Positions 1-8,520 of a stretch of 64,000 nucleotides of DNA are shown one piece after another. The stretch is taken from assembly GCA_030803735.1 (NCBI GenBank), contig JAURUC010000001.1, positions 3,365,501 to 3,429,500 on the forward strand, written 5' to 3'. This DNA is from Actinopolyspora lacussalsi. Its GTDB lineage: Bacteria > Actinomycetota > Actinomycetes > Mycobacteriales > Pseudonocardiaceae. The translations under genes were made by a program, and so were the position numbers. Below the pieces are notes generated by a model. The model ran no database searches, was not told where the DNA came from, and saw nothing but the letters and a program-made list of their open reading frames with translations. The first letter of the stretch is position 1. Each line of letters starts with the position of its first letter.

Positions 1-832
1 CGCGGTCAGCGCCACGCTGCTCGACTTCCAACCGCCGGGAAGCGGGCGCGGGCCGCTGGTGAACGGGATCGCCGCCTCGGCGGGCATGGCGGTGGGATCG
101 GCGATGGCGGGTGCGCTGGTGCAGTTCGCTCCGGCACCGACCGAGTTGAGCTACCTGGTGCTGATCGCCGCGCTGGTCGTGCTGTTCCTCGGAGTGCTGG
201 CGATACCCGAACCCGTGGAACGAGGCCGTGTCGAGGCGCGGCGGATGCTGCGCCCGCAGCGGCCGACCGTGCCCGAGGGGCAGGGGCGGACGTTCACGCT
301 GCTGGCCGCCACGATGCTGGCCGCCTGGACGGTCGGCGGGATGTTCATGTCACTGGGGCCCTCGGTGGCCAGCGGGCTGGTCGAGAGCAACTCGCACTTC
401 GTCGGTGGTCTGACCGTGACGGTGCTGGCCGGGGTCGGCAGCATCGGGCAGGTACTGGCCTCGGGGTGGCACGGCACCCGTGCGGTACGGCTGGCGGTCC
501 CGTTGCTGCTGGTCGGTCTGGCCGCCGTCGCGGCGGCGGTGATCCTCGGAAACGCCGTGCTGCTGTTCGGCGGCTCGATCGTGCTCGGCGCGGGGTGGGG
601 GCTGATGTTCATGGGCGGTTTCCGACTGCTCAGCGCCCTGGCGAGGCCCGAACAACGGGCGGGCACCTCGGCGATGATCTACGTGGTCGCCTACCTGTCC
701 GCCGGACTCTCCAGCATCCTGCTCGGCTACCTGACCACGCTGTTCGGGCTGGAAAACGCCACGATCGTGTTCGCCGTCGCGGCGGGAGCGTTCGCCGTGC
801 TGGCCCGGCTCGGCAGCGGCAGGATCCGTTGA
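1..832 (+). CDS. MFS transporter, C-terminal part (5' end outside window)
   Basis: The open frame runs in from the left edge (codons from base 2) and ends at a TGA at 830-832, so only about the last 277 residues are visible. They contain at least six or seven hydrophobic segments rich in Gly, Ala, Leu and Val, with a short basic cytoplasmic loop (residues around VERGRVEARR), the layout of the second half of a 12-TM major facilitator. It is most likely a drug/metabolite exporter of the inner membrane. The substrate cannot be told. A hairpin follows about 100 bases downstream. The gene is co-oriented with the biosynthetic genes but separated from them by a divergent acetyltransferase, so it is not clearly part of that cluster. 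Confidence 0.75.
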   Translation, partial: AVSATLLDFQPPGSGRGPLVNGIAASAGMAVGSAMAGALVQFAPAPTELSYLVLIAALVVLFLGVLAIPEPVERGRVEARRMLRPQRPTVPEGQGRTFTLLAATMLAAWTVGGMFMSLGPSVASGLVESNSHFVGGLTVTVLAGVGSIGQVLASGWHGTRAVRLAVPLLLVGLAAVAAAVILGNAVLLFGGSIVLGAGWGLMFMGGFRLLSALARPEQRAGTSAMIYVVAYLSAGLSSILLGYLTTLFGLENATIVFAVAAGAFAVLARLGSGRIR

Positions 833-929
833 CCGGCAGCGGTACCACTCGCCCGAGGCATGGTCCGGAAGAGTCGGGGCAACTCGAGTGAGGCCCCATA
901 CCTCCCCGAGGCCTCGCGATCACCGTGAG

Positions 930-952
930 AATCGGCTACGAAGCCGATTTTC
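930..952. terminator. Hairpin between MFS gene and GNAT gene
   Basis: Perfect 8-bp arms AATCGGCT / AGCCGATT with loop ACGA, followed by TTTTCC on the + strand. It overlaps the stop codon of the converging GNAT gene and probably terminates both transcripts. Confidence 0.6.
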
Positions 953-1397
953 CGTGCTCGAGTTCCAAAGCGAAATGAAACGCCGAAACCGCCATGCGAC
1001 GAGCGTGGTAAAAGCGGTGCGCCTGGTTGTTAACCACTCCCGAATCCAGTTCGAGGCGAGCACAGTTCGCCTCACGAGCACGTTCGGCCAGTTGGTCCAC
1101 TAGGTATCCGCCGACCCCGTGTGAACGCAGCTCCGGATCGGTGACCAGATCGTCGACGAACAACAACCTGCCCCGACTGGTTTCGAGCACGCGATGGGTG
1201 GCCACCGCGACACAACGGGAGTATTCGTCGTAGACACCGGTGAAAACCAGCCCCTGCTCACTCGCCCGGTGCGCGAATTCGAGAAAGCCGGTTTCGGTCA
1301 GACTCGTCCGCAACGCACGGATGAGCGGCTGGACATCAGTACGCATGCGGACATCATCGGTTTCGATATCGCTCGTGGTCATCAACACGCGAGTCAT
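936..1397 (-). CDS. GNAT-family N-acetyltransferase
   Basis: About 153 residues. The C-terminal half shows the GNAT core: a strand ending VDDLVTDPELR, the acetyl-CoA pyrophosphate loop RSHGVGG (R/Q-x-x-G-x-G/A), then helix GYLVDQLAERAREANCARLEL and the NNQAHRFYHARRM segment typical of GNAT motif B. It would transfer an acetyl group from acetyl-CoA to a small amine or protein; the substrate is unknown. The frame stays open to 1493, but starting at the ATG at 1397 (or 1382) leaves a roughly 95-base divergent promoter region in front of the quinone reductase gene, and residues upstream do not look like GNAT. Start is therefore uncertain. Confidence 0.75.
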   Translation of the reverse strand: MTRVLMTTSDIETDDVRMRTDVQPLIRALRTSLTETGFLEFAHRASEQGLVFTGVYDEYSRCVAVATHRVLETSRGRLLFVDDLVTDPELRSHGVGGYLVDQLAERAREANCARLELDSGVVNNQAHRFYHARRMAVSAFHFALELEHGKSAS

Positions 1398-1491
1398 CGT
1401 AGAGGCCGGAACGCTCAGGACCGAAACGAAATTGACGGACTCTCGCGCCCGAAAAGGCGTTTCACCGTGAACGGTGCCAGACTCCTGCCCC

Positions 1492-2472
1492 ATGCGTGCC
1501 GCTTACATCGAAGAACTCGGTCCCCCCGGGATCATCCGGTACGGGTCACTGCCCGATCCCTCCCCCGCGCCGCACGAGGTGCTCGTCCGGGTAATCGCGT
1601 CGGCGGTGAACCACGTGGACACGTTCGTCCGTTCCGGCGCGTGGCGCACCCCGGTGACGTTCCCGTTCGTCATCGGGCGCGACCTCGTCGGAACGGTAGT
1701 CGCAACCGGGAGCTCGGTAACCGGATTCCGCGCGGGAGAGGCGGTCTGGTGCAACAGCATGGGGCACGCCGGCCGAGGAGGCGCCGCCGCCGAACTGGTA
1801 CCGGTCCCCGAGGAACGCTTGTACCGGTTGCCGGACGGGGTGAACGCGACGGAAGCCGCGGCAGTCGCGCATCCCGCCACCACCGCTTATCTCGGGTTGT
1901 TCACCCACGGTCGACTGCGCTCCGGTGAAACGGTGTTGGTATCCGGGGCCGCGGGTAATGTCGGCAGCGCACTGGTGGTGCTTGCCGCCGTTTCGGGCGC
2001 GGAGGTGATCGCCGTCGCCGCCCAGCACGACGCGGATCACTGCCGTTCACTCGGAGCCGCACACGTGATCGACTACCGGTCGCCAGACATGGCGGACCGG
2101 ATCAGCGAGTGCGCTCCCGACGGAGTCGATCTGTACGTGGACACCTCAGCGAGGAACGATCTCGATTCCGCGATCCCCCTGTTGGCGGGGCGTGGCCGTG
2201 TAGTGCTGATGTCCGGTCTGAGCACCCGACCGAAGCTGCCTGTCGGTGAGCTCTACCTGCGAGATCGTTCGGTGCACGGCTTCGCCATCTCGCACGCGCG
2301 AGGCGACGAGCTGGCCGAAGCCGCGGCCGAGATCAACCGGTTGACGGGTGCGGGCGAGCTGCGTCCCAACCGCGTGGAGGAACTGCCCCTGGACTCCGCG
2401 GCCACGGCGCACCGGAGGCTGGAAGAGGGCTCGGTGCGGGGGAAGCTCGTCCTGCGGATATCCGACGAATAA
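1492..2472 (+). CDS. MDR-family NADPH:quinone reductase / zinc-independent alcohol dehydrogenase
   Basis: 326 residues from the ATG at 1492 (an in-frame GTG at 1474 is possible). It has the medium-chain dehydrogenase fold: N-terminal GroES-like domain (MRAAYIEELGPPG...), a central Rossmann segment SGAAGNVGSALVVLAA and the conserved AAHRRLEEGSVRGKLVL C-terminus. The Cys/His zinc ligands of alcohol dehydrogenases are missing, pointing to the QOR-like branch that reduces quinones, enones or enoyl groups with NADPH. It is the first + strand gene before the SRPBCC and AMP-ligase genes and may supply a reductive tailoring step, or detoxify a quinone-like product. The 174-base gap to the next gene means co-transcription is not certain. 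Confidence 0.75.
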   Translation: MRAAYIEELGPPGIIRYGSLPDPSPAPHEVLVRVIASAVNHVDTFVRSGAWRTPVTFPFVIGRDLVGTVVATGSSVTGFRAGEAVWCNSMGHAGRGGAAAELVPVPEERLYRLPDGVNATEAAAVAHPATTAYLGLFTHGRLRSGETVLVSGAAGNVGSALVVLAAVSGAEVIAVAAQHDADHCRSLGAAHVIDYRSPDMADRISECAPDGVDLYVDTSARNDLDSAIPLLAGRGRVVLMSGLSTRPKLPVGELYLRDRSVHGFAISHARGDELAEAAAEINRLTGAGELRPNRVEELPLDSAATAHRRLEEGSVRGKLVLRISDE

Positions 2473-2646
2473 TCAGAACAACGAGAGCGCACGTACCGAA
2501 GCAGAGCGGGAGCGATTTCGGCGGACACCGGCGCCGAAGAAGTATCACCCAGGGATCCGGAATCGGAACGCGCATTCGACCGCATACCTGACTGACACCG
2601 GCACGAACAGTTGTTCACCGCGATCGAAATCGAAAGAATCACAGTC

Positions 2647-3192
2647 ATGACGAAAAGCATCGTAGACCAGTCACCACTGTTCGAAGTAAGTGCGAGGATC
2701 GATGTCGCCGCCTCCCCGAAAGCGGTTTACGACGTGATCAGCGATCTGCCGAGAAGTTACGAGTGGAGCCCGGAGTGCATGGGCGGGACATGGATTTCGG
2801 GGGAGCCGTCAGCGGTGGGGTCAGTATTTCGTGGCGAAAATCTTCGCAAGGAAGAAGTAGTGGCGTGGGCACCGCTGGTGCGGGGAACATGGTACACCGA
2901 ATGCCGGATCGTTCGCGCCGATCCGGGCAGCTCCTTCCGGTGGATGATGCTCAGCCACGCGAATGAGGACCAGGAGAGCGTCTGGGGATTCGACATCGAG
3001 AGAAACGGCGCGGGTTCGGTGCTCGAGCACAATTTCCGCATGGGCGAGGCGACCGCCGGGATTCACAAGATCGTGGCCGATATGGACGAATCAGACCGGG
3101 CTAAGTTCATAACGGACTGGACAGCGAAACTCGAGCAGGATCTGGACGACACCCTGCGACGCATCAAGAACGTGATCGAGAAGACACCGTAG
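2647..3192 (+). CDS. SRPBCC-family (START/Bet v1-like) protein
   Basis: 181 residues from the ATG at 2647. The N-terminus ISARIDVAASPKAVYDVISDLPR-type strand/helix pattern (positions about 12-35), the conserved Trp-rich middle (W..ECMGGTWISG) and the long C-terminal helix (FITDWTAKLEQDLDDTLRRIK) are characteristic of the SRPBCC hydrophobic-ligand-binding fold used by polyketide cyclases/aromatases and lipid or hormone binders. No catalytic residue can be assigned. Its place just before the ligase/nitrate block suggests it binds or shapes an aromatic intermediate. A hairpin terminator follows, so it may be expressed separately from the ligase gene. Confidence 0.7.
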   Translation: MTKSIVDQSPLFEVSARIDVAASPKAVYDVISDLPRSYEWSPECMGGTWISGEPSAVGSVFRGENLRKEEVVAWAPLVRGTWYTECRIVRADPGSSFRWMMLSHANEDQESVWGFDIERNGAGSVLEHNFRMGEATAGIHKIVADMDESDRAKFITDWTAKLEQDLDDTLRRIKNVIEKTP

Positions 3193-3196
3193 CCCT

Positions 3197-3225
3197 CCGA
3201 CGACCCGGCTTCGGGGGTTCGTCGG
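3197..3225 (+). terminator. Hairpin downstream of the SRPBCC gene
   Basis: Arms CCGACGACCC and GGGTTCGTCGG pair with one bulge around the loop GGCTTCGG. It lies five bases after the SRPBCC stop codon. There is no T tract, so it may only partly terminate. Confidence 0.45.
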
Positions 3226-3338
3226 TCGCGTCACAGCACCGAAAGCGGCGATAAGGACCCGATAGCCCCCGCCGAGAACTCCACAGCACCACATGCCGCC
3301 GTTCGAGGCGGGACGACCACGAACGAGAGAGCGCGCGA

Positions 3339-4922
3339 ATGTTTCTGCAGCGATTGGGCAACAAGGGTATCCGGCTCGGCACGCTGTTCGAGCGGGCAGC
3401 GACGCGACATCCCGGCAATTTCGTCGTCCTGGATCACGACCTGGACATCGCCCCCGCCCTGGGGCGGCGAGCCACACTCGGCGAACTCGCCGACCTGATC
3501 GACGATTTCGCCGCTCGGCTGGCCTCGATCGACGTCCGCCCCGGTGATCACGTCGTGGTCCACAAGAGCGACGGTTTCGACATCTCACTGCTGGCCTGCT
3601 CGATAGTGCGGGTAGGTGCGGTCCCCGTACTGCTCTCATCCAAATTGGATGGCTCCACGGTCGCCGAGCTGTCGCGTCGGGTGGGAGAGCCGTTCCTGAT
3701 CACCGACCAGCACAAAATCGAGGAATCGTTACCGTCGGAAGTTTTCGACATCTCCCGCCACGTGCTGCTCACCAGCGGAAACCACCCCCGCGCGACCTCG
3801 TTCGACATGCTTTCCGAGGCCAAGCGGGTCCAGCCGGTGGAATCGCCACCGGATCGGCCCACCCTCGTTACGCACACCTCCGGAACCACCGGTCTTCCCA
3901 AACTGGCCGTGCACACCGGCAGGAGTTTCCAGGCCCGCTACCGGCCGCAGGCAACGCTCGTATCGCTCGGGGTGCGCAAACGCGAACCCGTCGCGATGCA
4001 CGTCTCGTTCGTGCACTCGCGCATGTTCACCGCGATGCCGATCTCGATCCTGCAGGGGCACCCGCTCGTGGTACTCAAAGAGGACGATCCGGAAACAGTC
4101 GGTGACCTGTTCACGCAGTTACCACCGGGATTCATCGAGGCGCACCCCAACACCTTCCTCCGTTGGGAGGAGCTCGCCGGGGACTCCCGCGGGCCGCTGG
4201 CGAATGTCAAGTACTTCAGCAGCACGTTCGACGCCATTCATCCGCGAACGGTGAATCGGCTGCTCTCGGCATCGCGACGCAAGCATGCCCGGTTCGCGCA
4301 GGCTTACGGACAGAGCGAGATCGGCCCGATCGCGGCCCGTACGTATTCGCACAAGGACGGTGCTGATTTCGACGGACGCTGCGTCGGGGCACCTTTCCCC
4401 GGCATGACAGGTGTGCGCGTTGTCAGTCGCGACGGCAACACCCCCACACGGAGCAATCCCGGCTACATCGAGGTCAAAAGCGACGGCCGCATCGTGACCT
4501 ACCTGGAGGAGCACCACAGGTGGGAAAAGCAGGTCAACGACGGATGGTGGCGCATGGGCGATCTCGGATACCGCACCCGCTGGGGTTGCCTGCACCTGCT
4601 CGACCGCGAGGTTGACGAGATTCCGGGCGTGCAGAGCACCCTGGAGATCGAGGACAAACTGTTCACCTCCGTCCCCGAACTCGTCGAAGTGATCATCATC
4701 CAGGGCGGAGACGGTACACCTGTTCCGGTCGTGTGCACCAGGAACGACGAGCCACTGGATCGGAACGCCTGGGAGGCGGCGCTACGTGATCTGCCGCCAC
4801 TGGGCGAGCCCGTGCACTGGCGTCTGGAGGATCTGCCGCAGACATCCACCACCAAGATCAAGCGATTGGAACTCGCCAAGCTGATCGAGCAGCCCGCGGG
4901 CACGGGTGCCACGAGCGGGTGA
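3339..4922 (+). CDS. AMP-forming ligase (ANL superfamily); candidate nitrite-dependent diazotase
   Basis: 527 residues. ANL landmarks are complete: P-loop-like A3 motif THTSGTTGLPKL (about residue 178), A5 motif YGQSEIGP (about 323), GWWRMGDLGYRT containing the ribose-binding Asp, hinge LDREVDEIPG, and a C-terminal TSTTKIKRLEL with the A10 Lys. The enzyme should adenylate a carboxylate, or, as in the CreM-type diazotases that look like acyl-CoA ligases, activate nitrite for attack by an aryl amine. The paralogue at 16907-18484 is similar over its full length. Only 105 bases separate it from the nitrate transporter/reductase genes that follow on the same strand, which is the main reason to suspect nitrite chemistry. 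Two TTA codons (3729-3731, 4119-4121) would make translation depend on a bldA-type tRNA. A CoA-ligase role in 3-hydroxyanthranilate amide formation is the alternative. Confidence 0.8.
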   Translation: MFLQRLGNKGIRLGTLFERAATRHPGNFVVLDHDLDIAPALGRRATLGELADLIDDFAARLASIDVRPGDHVVVHKSDGFDISLLACSIVRVGAVPVLLSSKLDGSTVAELSRRVGEPFLITDQHKIEESLPSEVFDISRHVLLTSGNHPRATSFDMLSEAKRVQPVESPPDRPTLVTHTSGTTGLPKLAVHTGRSFQARYRPQATLVSLGVRKREPVAMHVSFVHSRMFTAMPISILQGHPLVVLKEDDPETVGDLFTQLPPGFIEAHPNTFLRWEELAGDSRGPLANVKYFSSTFDAIHPRTVNRLLSASRRKHARFAQAYGQSEIGPIAARTYSHKDGADFDGRCVGAPFPGMTGVRVVSRDGNTPTRSNPGYIEVKSDGRIVTYLEEHHRWEKQVNDGWWRMGDLGYRTRWGCLHLLDREVDEIPGVQSTLEIEDKLFTSVPELVEVIIIQGGDGTPVPVVCTRNDEPLDRNAWEAALRDLPPLGEPVHWRLEDLPQTSTTKIKRLELAKLIEQPAGTGATSG

Positions 4923-5027
4923 GGCGTGATCCGACGGCCGCGGAAAGCCGATGCCGTCGCCACCCGTCCGGATCCACCACGGGTCCGGGCGGGTGCGTGC
5001 GCTCCGACGCTCTACCAGGGAGACGTG

Positions 5028-6416
5028 ATGAACAGGAAATTCGCCTCCGGAGGCTGGATAACGGGGTGGAACCCCGAGAACGAGGAGTTCTGGCGAAGCA
5101 CCGGAAAACCCATCGCACGCCGAAACCTGGCGCTGTCCGTCCTCGCCGAACACATCGGGTTCTCGGTGTGGAGCATGTGGTCGGTGCTGGTGTTGTTCAT
5201 GTCGCCGGAGATCGGGCTGGACTTCGCCCCGGAGGAGAAGTTCCTGCTGGTCACGGTTCCCACGCTGGTGGGAGCGATCCTGCGACTGCCGTACGGTTGG
5301 GCGGTCACCAGATTCGGCGGGCGGAACTGGACGATGACCTCGTCCGCACTGCTGCTGGTTCCGACGGTCCTGGCGGCGTACTTCGTGCGGCAGCCGGGAA
5401 CCCCGCTGTGGGTGTTCCTGCTGATCGGTGCCACCGCGGGTGTTGGCGGCGGCAATTTCTCCTCGTCGATGACGAACATCGCCGCGTTCTTCCCCCGCAG
5501 ACACCACGGGTGGGTTCTCGGGTTGAACGCGGGGATCGGCAACCTCGGTGTGGCGGTGGTACAGCTCCTCGGTCTCCTCGTGATCGCCACGGTGGGAGAT
5601 TCGCATCCGTCCTACATCGCCGTCACGTACCTGCCGCTGATCGCTACGGTCGCGGTCCTCGCCGCGTTCAGGATGGACAACGTGGACGCGGTGCGGGTGC
5701 GTTCGAGCGCCCTTCCCGAAGCCGCGCGCAACAGGCACACCTGGGTAGTGTCGTTGCTCTACGTGGGAACGTTCGGTTCCTTCATCGGCTACGGTTTCGC
5801 CTTCGGGCTCGTACTGCAGAACCAGTTCGGATCCACACCGCTGCAAGCGGCATCACTGACCTTCCTGGGACCGCTGCTGGGATCGCTGGCACGCCCGCTG
5901 GGAGGAAGGCTCGCCGACCTGCGCGGTGGTGCCAGGATCACCTCGTGGACGTTCGGGGGGTTGGCGGCGGGAACCGCGGTACTACTGATCGCGTCGGGCG
6001 TACACTCGTTGCCGTTGTTCGTCACCGGGTTCACCGTGATGTTCGTACTCAGCGGCATCGGCAACGGCTCGACGTACAAGATGATTCCCACGATCTTCGC
6101 CGAACAGGCGGAACGCGAGGTGACAGCTGGTGGGGACGCCGGGGCGGCGTTCCGACGAGCACAGCGCGTGTCCGGCGCCGTCATCGGCATCGCGGGTGCG
6201 GTGGGGGCACTGGGAGGCGTGGGTATCAACCTCGCGTTCCGAATCTCCTACGCGGGTGAAACGGGCAGCGGCATTCCCGCGTTCTGCGCGTTTCTCGCCT
6301 TCTACGCGCTGTGCGTACTGCTGATCAGTCGCTGTTACTCCCGACGGGGCACTCATATCGACCCCAGGACGGAACCGCACCGCACGGAACGAGTGGTGAC
6401 TACCGATGTCCGATGA
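5028..6416 (+). CDS. narK: NarK-type nitrate/nitrite transporter (MFS)
   Basis: 462 residues; the ATG at 5028 has an AGGGAG ribosome site six to seven bases upstream. The N-terminus reads W-x-P-E-N-E-E-F-W-x-x-T-G-K-x-I-A-x-R-N-L followed by AEHIGFSVWSMWSVLVL, a signature of NarK/NasA nitrate porters. The two nitrate-signature loops are present as GATAGVGGGNFSSSMTNI (first half) and GIGNGSTYKMIPTIF (second half). Twelve TM segments can be traced. It brings nitrate into the cell and/or exports nitrite. It overlaps the nitrate reductase gene by 11 bases and follows the AMP-ligase gene by 105 bases, so all are probably one transcript. Confidence 0.9.
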   Translation: MNRKFASGGWITGWNPENEEFWRSTGKPIARRNLALSVLAEHIGFSVWSMWSVLVLFMSPEIGLDFAPEEKFLLVTVPTLVGAILRLPYGWAVTRFGGRNWTMTSSALLLVPTVLAAYFVRQPGTPLWVFLLIGATAGVGGGNFSSSMTNIAAFFPRRHHGWVLGLNAGIGNLGVAVVQLLGLLVIATVGDSHPSYIAVTYLPLIATVAVLAAFRMDNVDAVRVRSSALPEAARNRHTWVVSLLYVGTFGSFIGYGFAFGLVLQNQFGSTPLQAASLTFLGPLLGSLARPLGGRLADLRGGARITSWTFGGLAAGTAVLLIASGVHSLPLFVTGFTVMFVLSGIGNGSTYKMIPTIFAEQAEREVTAGGDAGAAFRRAQRVSGAVIGIAGAVGALGGVGINLAFRISYAGETGSGIPAFCAFLAFYALCVLLISRCYSRRGTHIDPRTEPHRTERVVTTDVR

Positions 6417-8520
6417 CTCGCACGGCCGTAACGCCACCGCGTCCGGCCACGGACTCGGCGCGGAATCGCACTGCCCGTACTGCGCGTTGCAGTGCGGCAC
6501 CCGGCTGACGCCCACCACCGACGGCGATCTCACGGTTCGCCCCACGGACTTCCCCACGAATCGCGGCGGGCTGTGCCGCAAGGGTTGGACCGCTCCGGCA
6601 CTGCTGAACACACCGGACCGACTGCGCTCGCCGCTCGTTCGCGGACGGGACGGCACCCTGGTCGAAACCGACTGGCGGAGTGCGCTGGATCTGATCGCTT
6701 CGCGGCTGAGCGATATCCGGGATACCCACGGGCCGGACGCGGCAGCGGTCTTCGGTGGTGGCGGGCTCACCAACGAGAAGTCTTACATGCTGGGCAAATT
6801 CGCCCGAGTCGCGCTCGGTACCAGTCAGATCGACTACAACGGGCGATTCTGCATGTCCGCCGCGGCCGCGGCCGGAAACGCCGCGTTCGGTGTCGACCGC
6901 GGACTGCAGTTCCCGGTGACCGACCTCGCGAATTCGGAGGTGGTGCTGCTGGCCGGGGGCAATCCGGCCGAAACGATGCCACCGCTGATGCGGCACCTGC
7001 AACATCCCGATCTGATCGTCGTTGATCCTCGCCGAACCAGAACCGCCGAACAGGCGGCGTTGCACCTGCAACCCGCACCGGGGACCGACCTCGCCCTCGC
7101 GCTCGGGCTGTTGCACCTGGCGGTGGCGGAGAACCTGGTCGACCACGACTACATCGATCGGCGGACGAACGGCTTCGAAGACATGTGGGCGGTCGTCCTC
7201 GACTGGTGGCCGGAGCGCGTGGAACGCGTAACGGGTGTGCCGCGTGACGCCCTACGACGCGCGGTACGGATGCTCGCGACCGCCTCGCGCGCGCACCTGC
7301 TCACCGGACGCGGTGTCGAACAGCACCGCAACGGCACCGACACGGCGGCGGCTTTCGTCAATCTCGCGCTCGCCCTGGGACTGCCCGGACGTTACGGCAG
7401 CGGTTACGGATGCCTCACCGGTCAGGGAAACGGACAGGGTGGCCGGGAACACGGGCAGAAATCCGATCAGCTTCCCGGTTATCGGATGATCACCGATCCC
7501 GCCGCGCGTGCCCACGTGGCCGAGGTCTGGGGAGTCCCACCCGAATCACTGCCCGGTCCCGGCCGCGGCGCCTACGAACTGCTCGACGCTCTCGGAGAAC
7601 CCGCTGGTCCGAGAGCGCTGCTGTTGCACGGCTCGAATCCGGTCGTATCGGCGCCGAACGCCGACCACGTGGCGAAACGGTTGCGAGCACTCGACCTGCT
7701 CGTGGTGTCCGACTTCGTGCCATCGGAGACCGCCGTACTGGCGGACGTGGTCCTGCCCGCGACCCAATGGGCCGAGGAAGAGGGAACGCTCACGAACCTG
7801 GAAGGCCGCGTGCTGCGCAGGCGCGCGGCCCTGTCCGCCCCGCCGGGCGCCCGCTCGGACCTGGAGATCCTGCACGAACTGGCCGTACGGCTGGGTCAGC
7901 CCGCCTGGCGGTTCCCCACCGAACCGCGCGCGGTTTTCGAGGAACTGCGAAGGGCTTCCAGTGGCGGTCGGGCGGACTACTCGGGGATCTCCTACGAACG
8001 ACTGGACTCGGGAGAAGCCCTGTACTGGCCGTGCCCGAGCACGGCGGACGAGTCGCACCCGGGCACCCCAAGACCATTCCTGGAACGATTCGCCCATCCG
8101 GACGGACGGGCACGGTTCGCGGCGGTCGACGGCACGGAACACGTCCCCGACCCCGCGTATCCGCTGCTGCTGACCACCGGCAGACTGGCGAGCCACTATC
8201 AATCGGGGGCACAGACCCGTCGCGTGGCGGAGCTGACCGAAACGGCTCACGAACCGTACGTGGAGGTACACCCGGATACCGCTGATCGGTTCGGGCTGAT
8301 TCGGGACGAGCCGGCGCAGATCACCTCGACGCGGGGCAGTGCGATCGCGCGCGTGAGCCTGGTGCGTTCGATGCGAACGGATACGATATTCCTACCCTTC
8401 CACTTTCCCGGCAGCGGACGGGCCAACACGGTGACGAGCCCCGTGCTCGACCCGATCAGCGGTATGCCCGAGTTCAAGGTCTGTCCCGCACGCATCGCAC
8501 CGTGTGAGGAGCGGGAATGA
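6406..8520 (+). CDS. nasA: Assimilatory-type molybdopterin nitrate reductase, catalytic subunit
   Basis: 704 residues, the usual size for cytoplasmic NasA/NarB enzymes. Cys23, Cys26, Cys30 and Cys57 (CPYCALQC ... LCRKGW) form the N-terminal [4Fe-4S] site. Cys149 in NGRFCMSAAAAAGN matches the molybdenum-ligand Cys of Nas/Nap reductases. The bis-MGD binding domains run through GNGQGGREHGQKSDQLPGYR and a C-terminal domain beginning LTTGRLASHYQSG. It should reduce nitrate to nitrite with two electrons in the cytoplasm. No Tat signal is visible. It overlaps narK by 11 bases and the next flavoprotein gene by an ATGA, so the transporter, reductase and electron donors form one operon. The reductase lacks the C-terminal flavodoxin or BFD extension some homologues carry; that function sits on the next gene. 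Confidence 0.92.
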   Translation: MSDDSHGRNATASGHGLGAESHCPYCALQCGTRLTPTTDGDLTVRPTDFPTNRGGLCRKGWTAPALLNTPDRLRSPLVRGRDGTLVETDWRSALDLIASRLSDIRDTHGPDAAAVFGGGGLTNEKSYMLGKFARVALGTSQIDYNGRFCMSAAAAAGNAAFGVDRGLQFPVTDLANSEVVLLAGGNPAETMPPLMRHLQHPDLIVVDPRRTRTAEQAALHLQPAPGTDLALALGLLHLAVAENLVDHDYIDRRTNGFEDMWAVVLDWWPERVERVTGVPRDALRRAVRMLATASRAHLLTGRGVEQHRNGTDTAAAFVNLALALGLPGRYGSGYGCLTGQGNGQGGREHGQKSDQLPGYRMITDPAARAHVAEVWGVPPESLPGPGRGAYELLDALGEPAGPRALLLHGSNPVVSAPNADHVAKRLRALDLLVVSDFVPSETAVLADVVLPATQWAEEEGTLTNLEGRVLRRRAALSAPPGARSDLEILHELAVRLGQPAWRFPTEPRAVFEELRRASSGGRADYSGISYERLDSGEALYWPCPSTADESHPGTPRPFLERFAHPDGRARFAAVDGTEHVPDPAYPLLLTTGRLASHYQSGAQTRRVAELTETAHEPYVEVHPDTADRFGLIRDEPAQITSTRGSAIARVSLVRSMRTDTIFLPFHFPGSGRANTVTSPVLDPISGMPEFKVCPARIAPCEERE

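Noticed and set aside
4919..6259. Long + strand open frame of 446 codons inside narK
   Set aside because: It is out of frame with narK, rich in Arg/Gly/Pro, lacks hydrophobic helices and has no family features; it is a GC-rich shadow frame.
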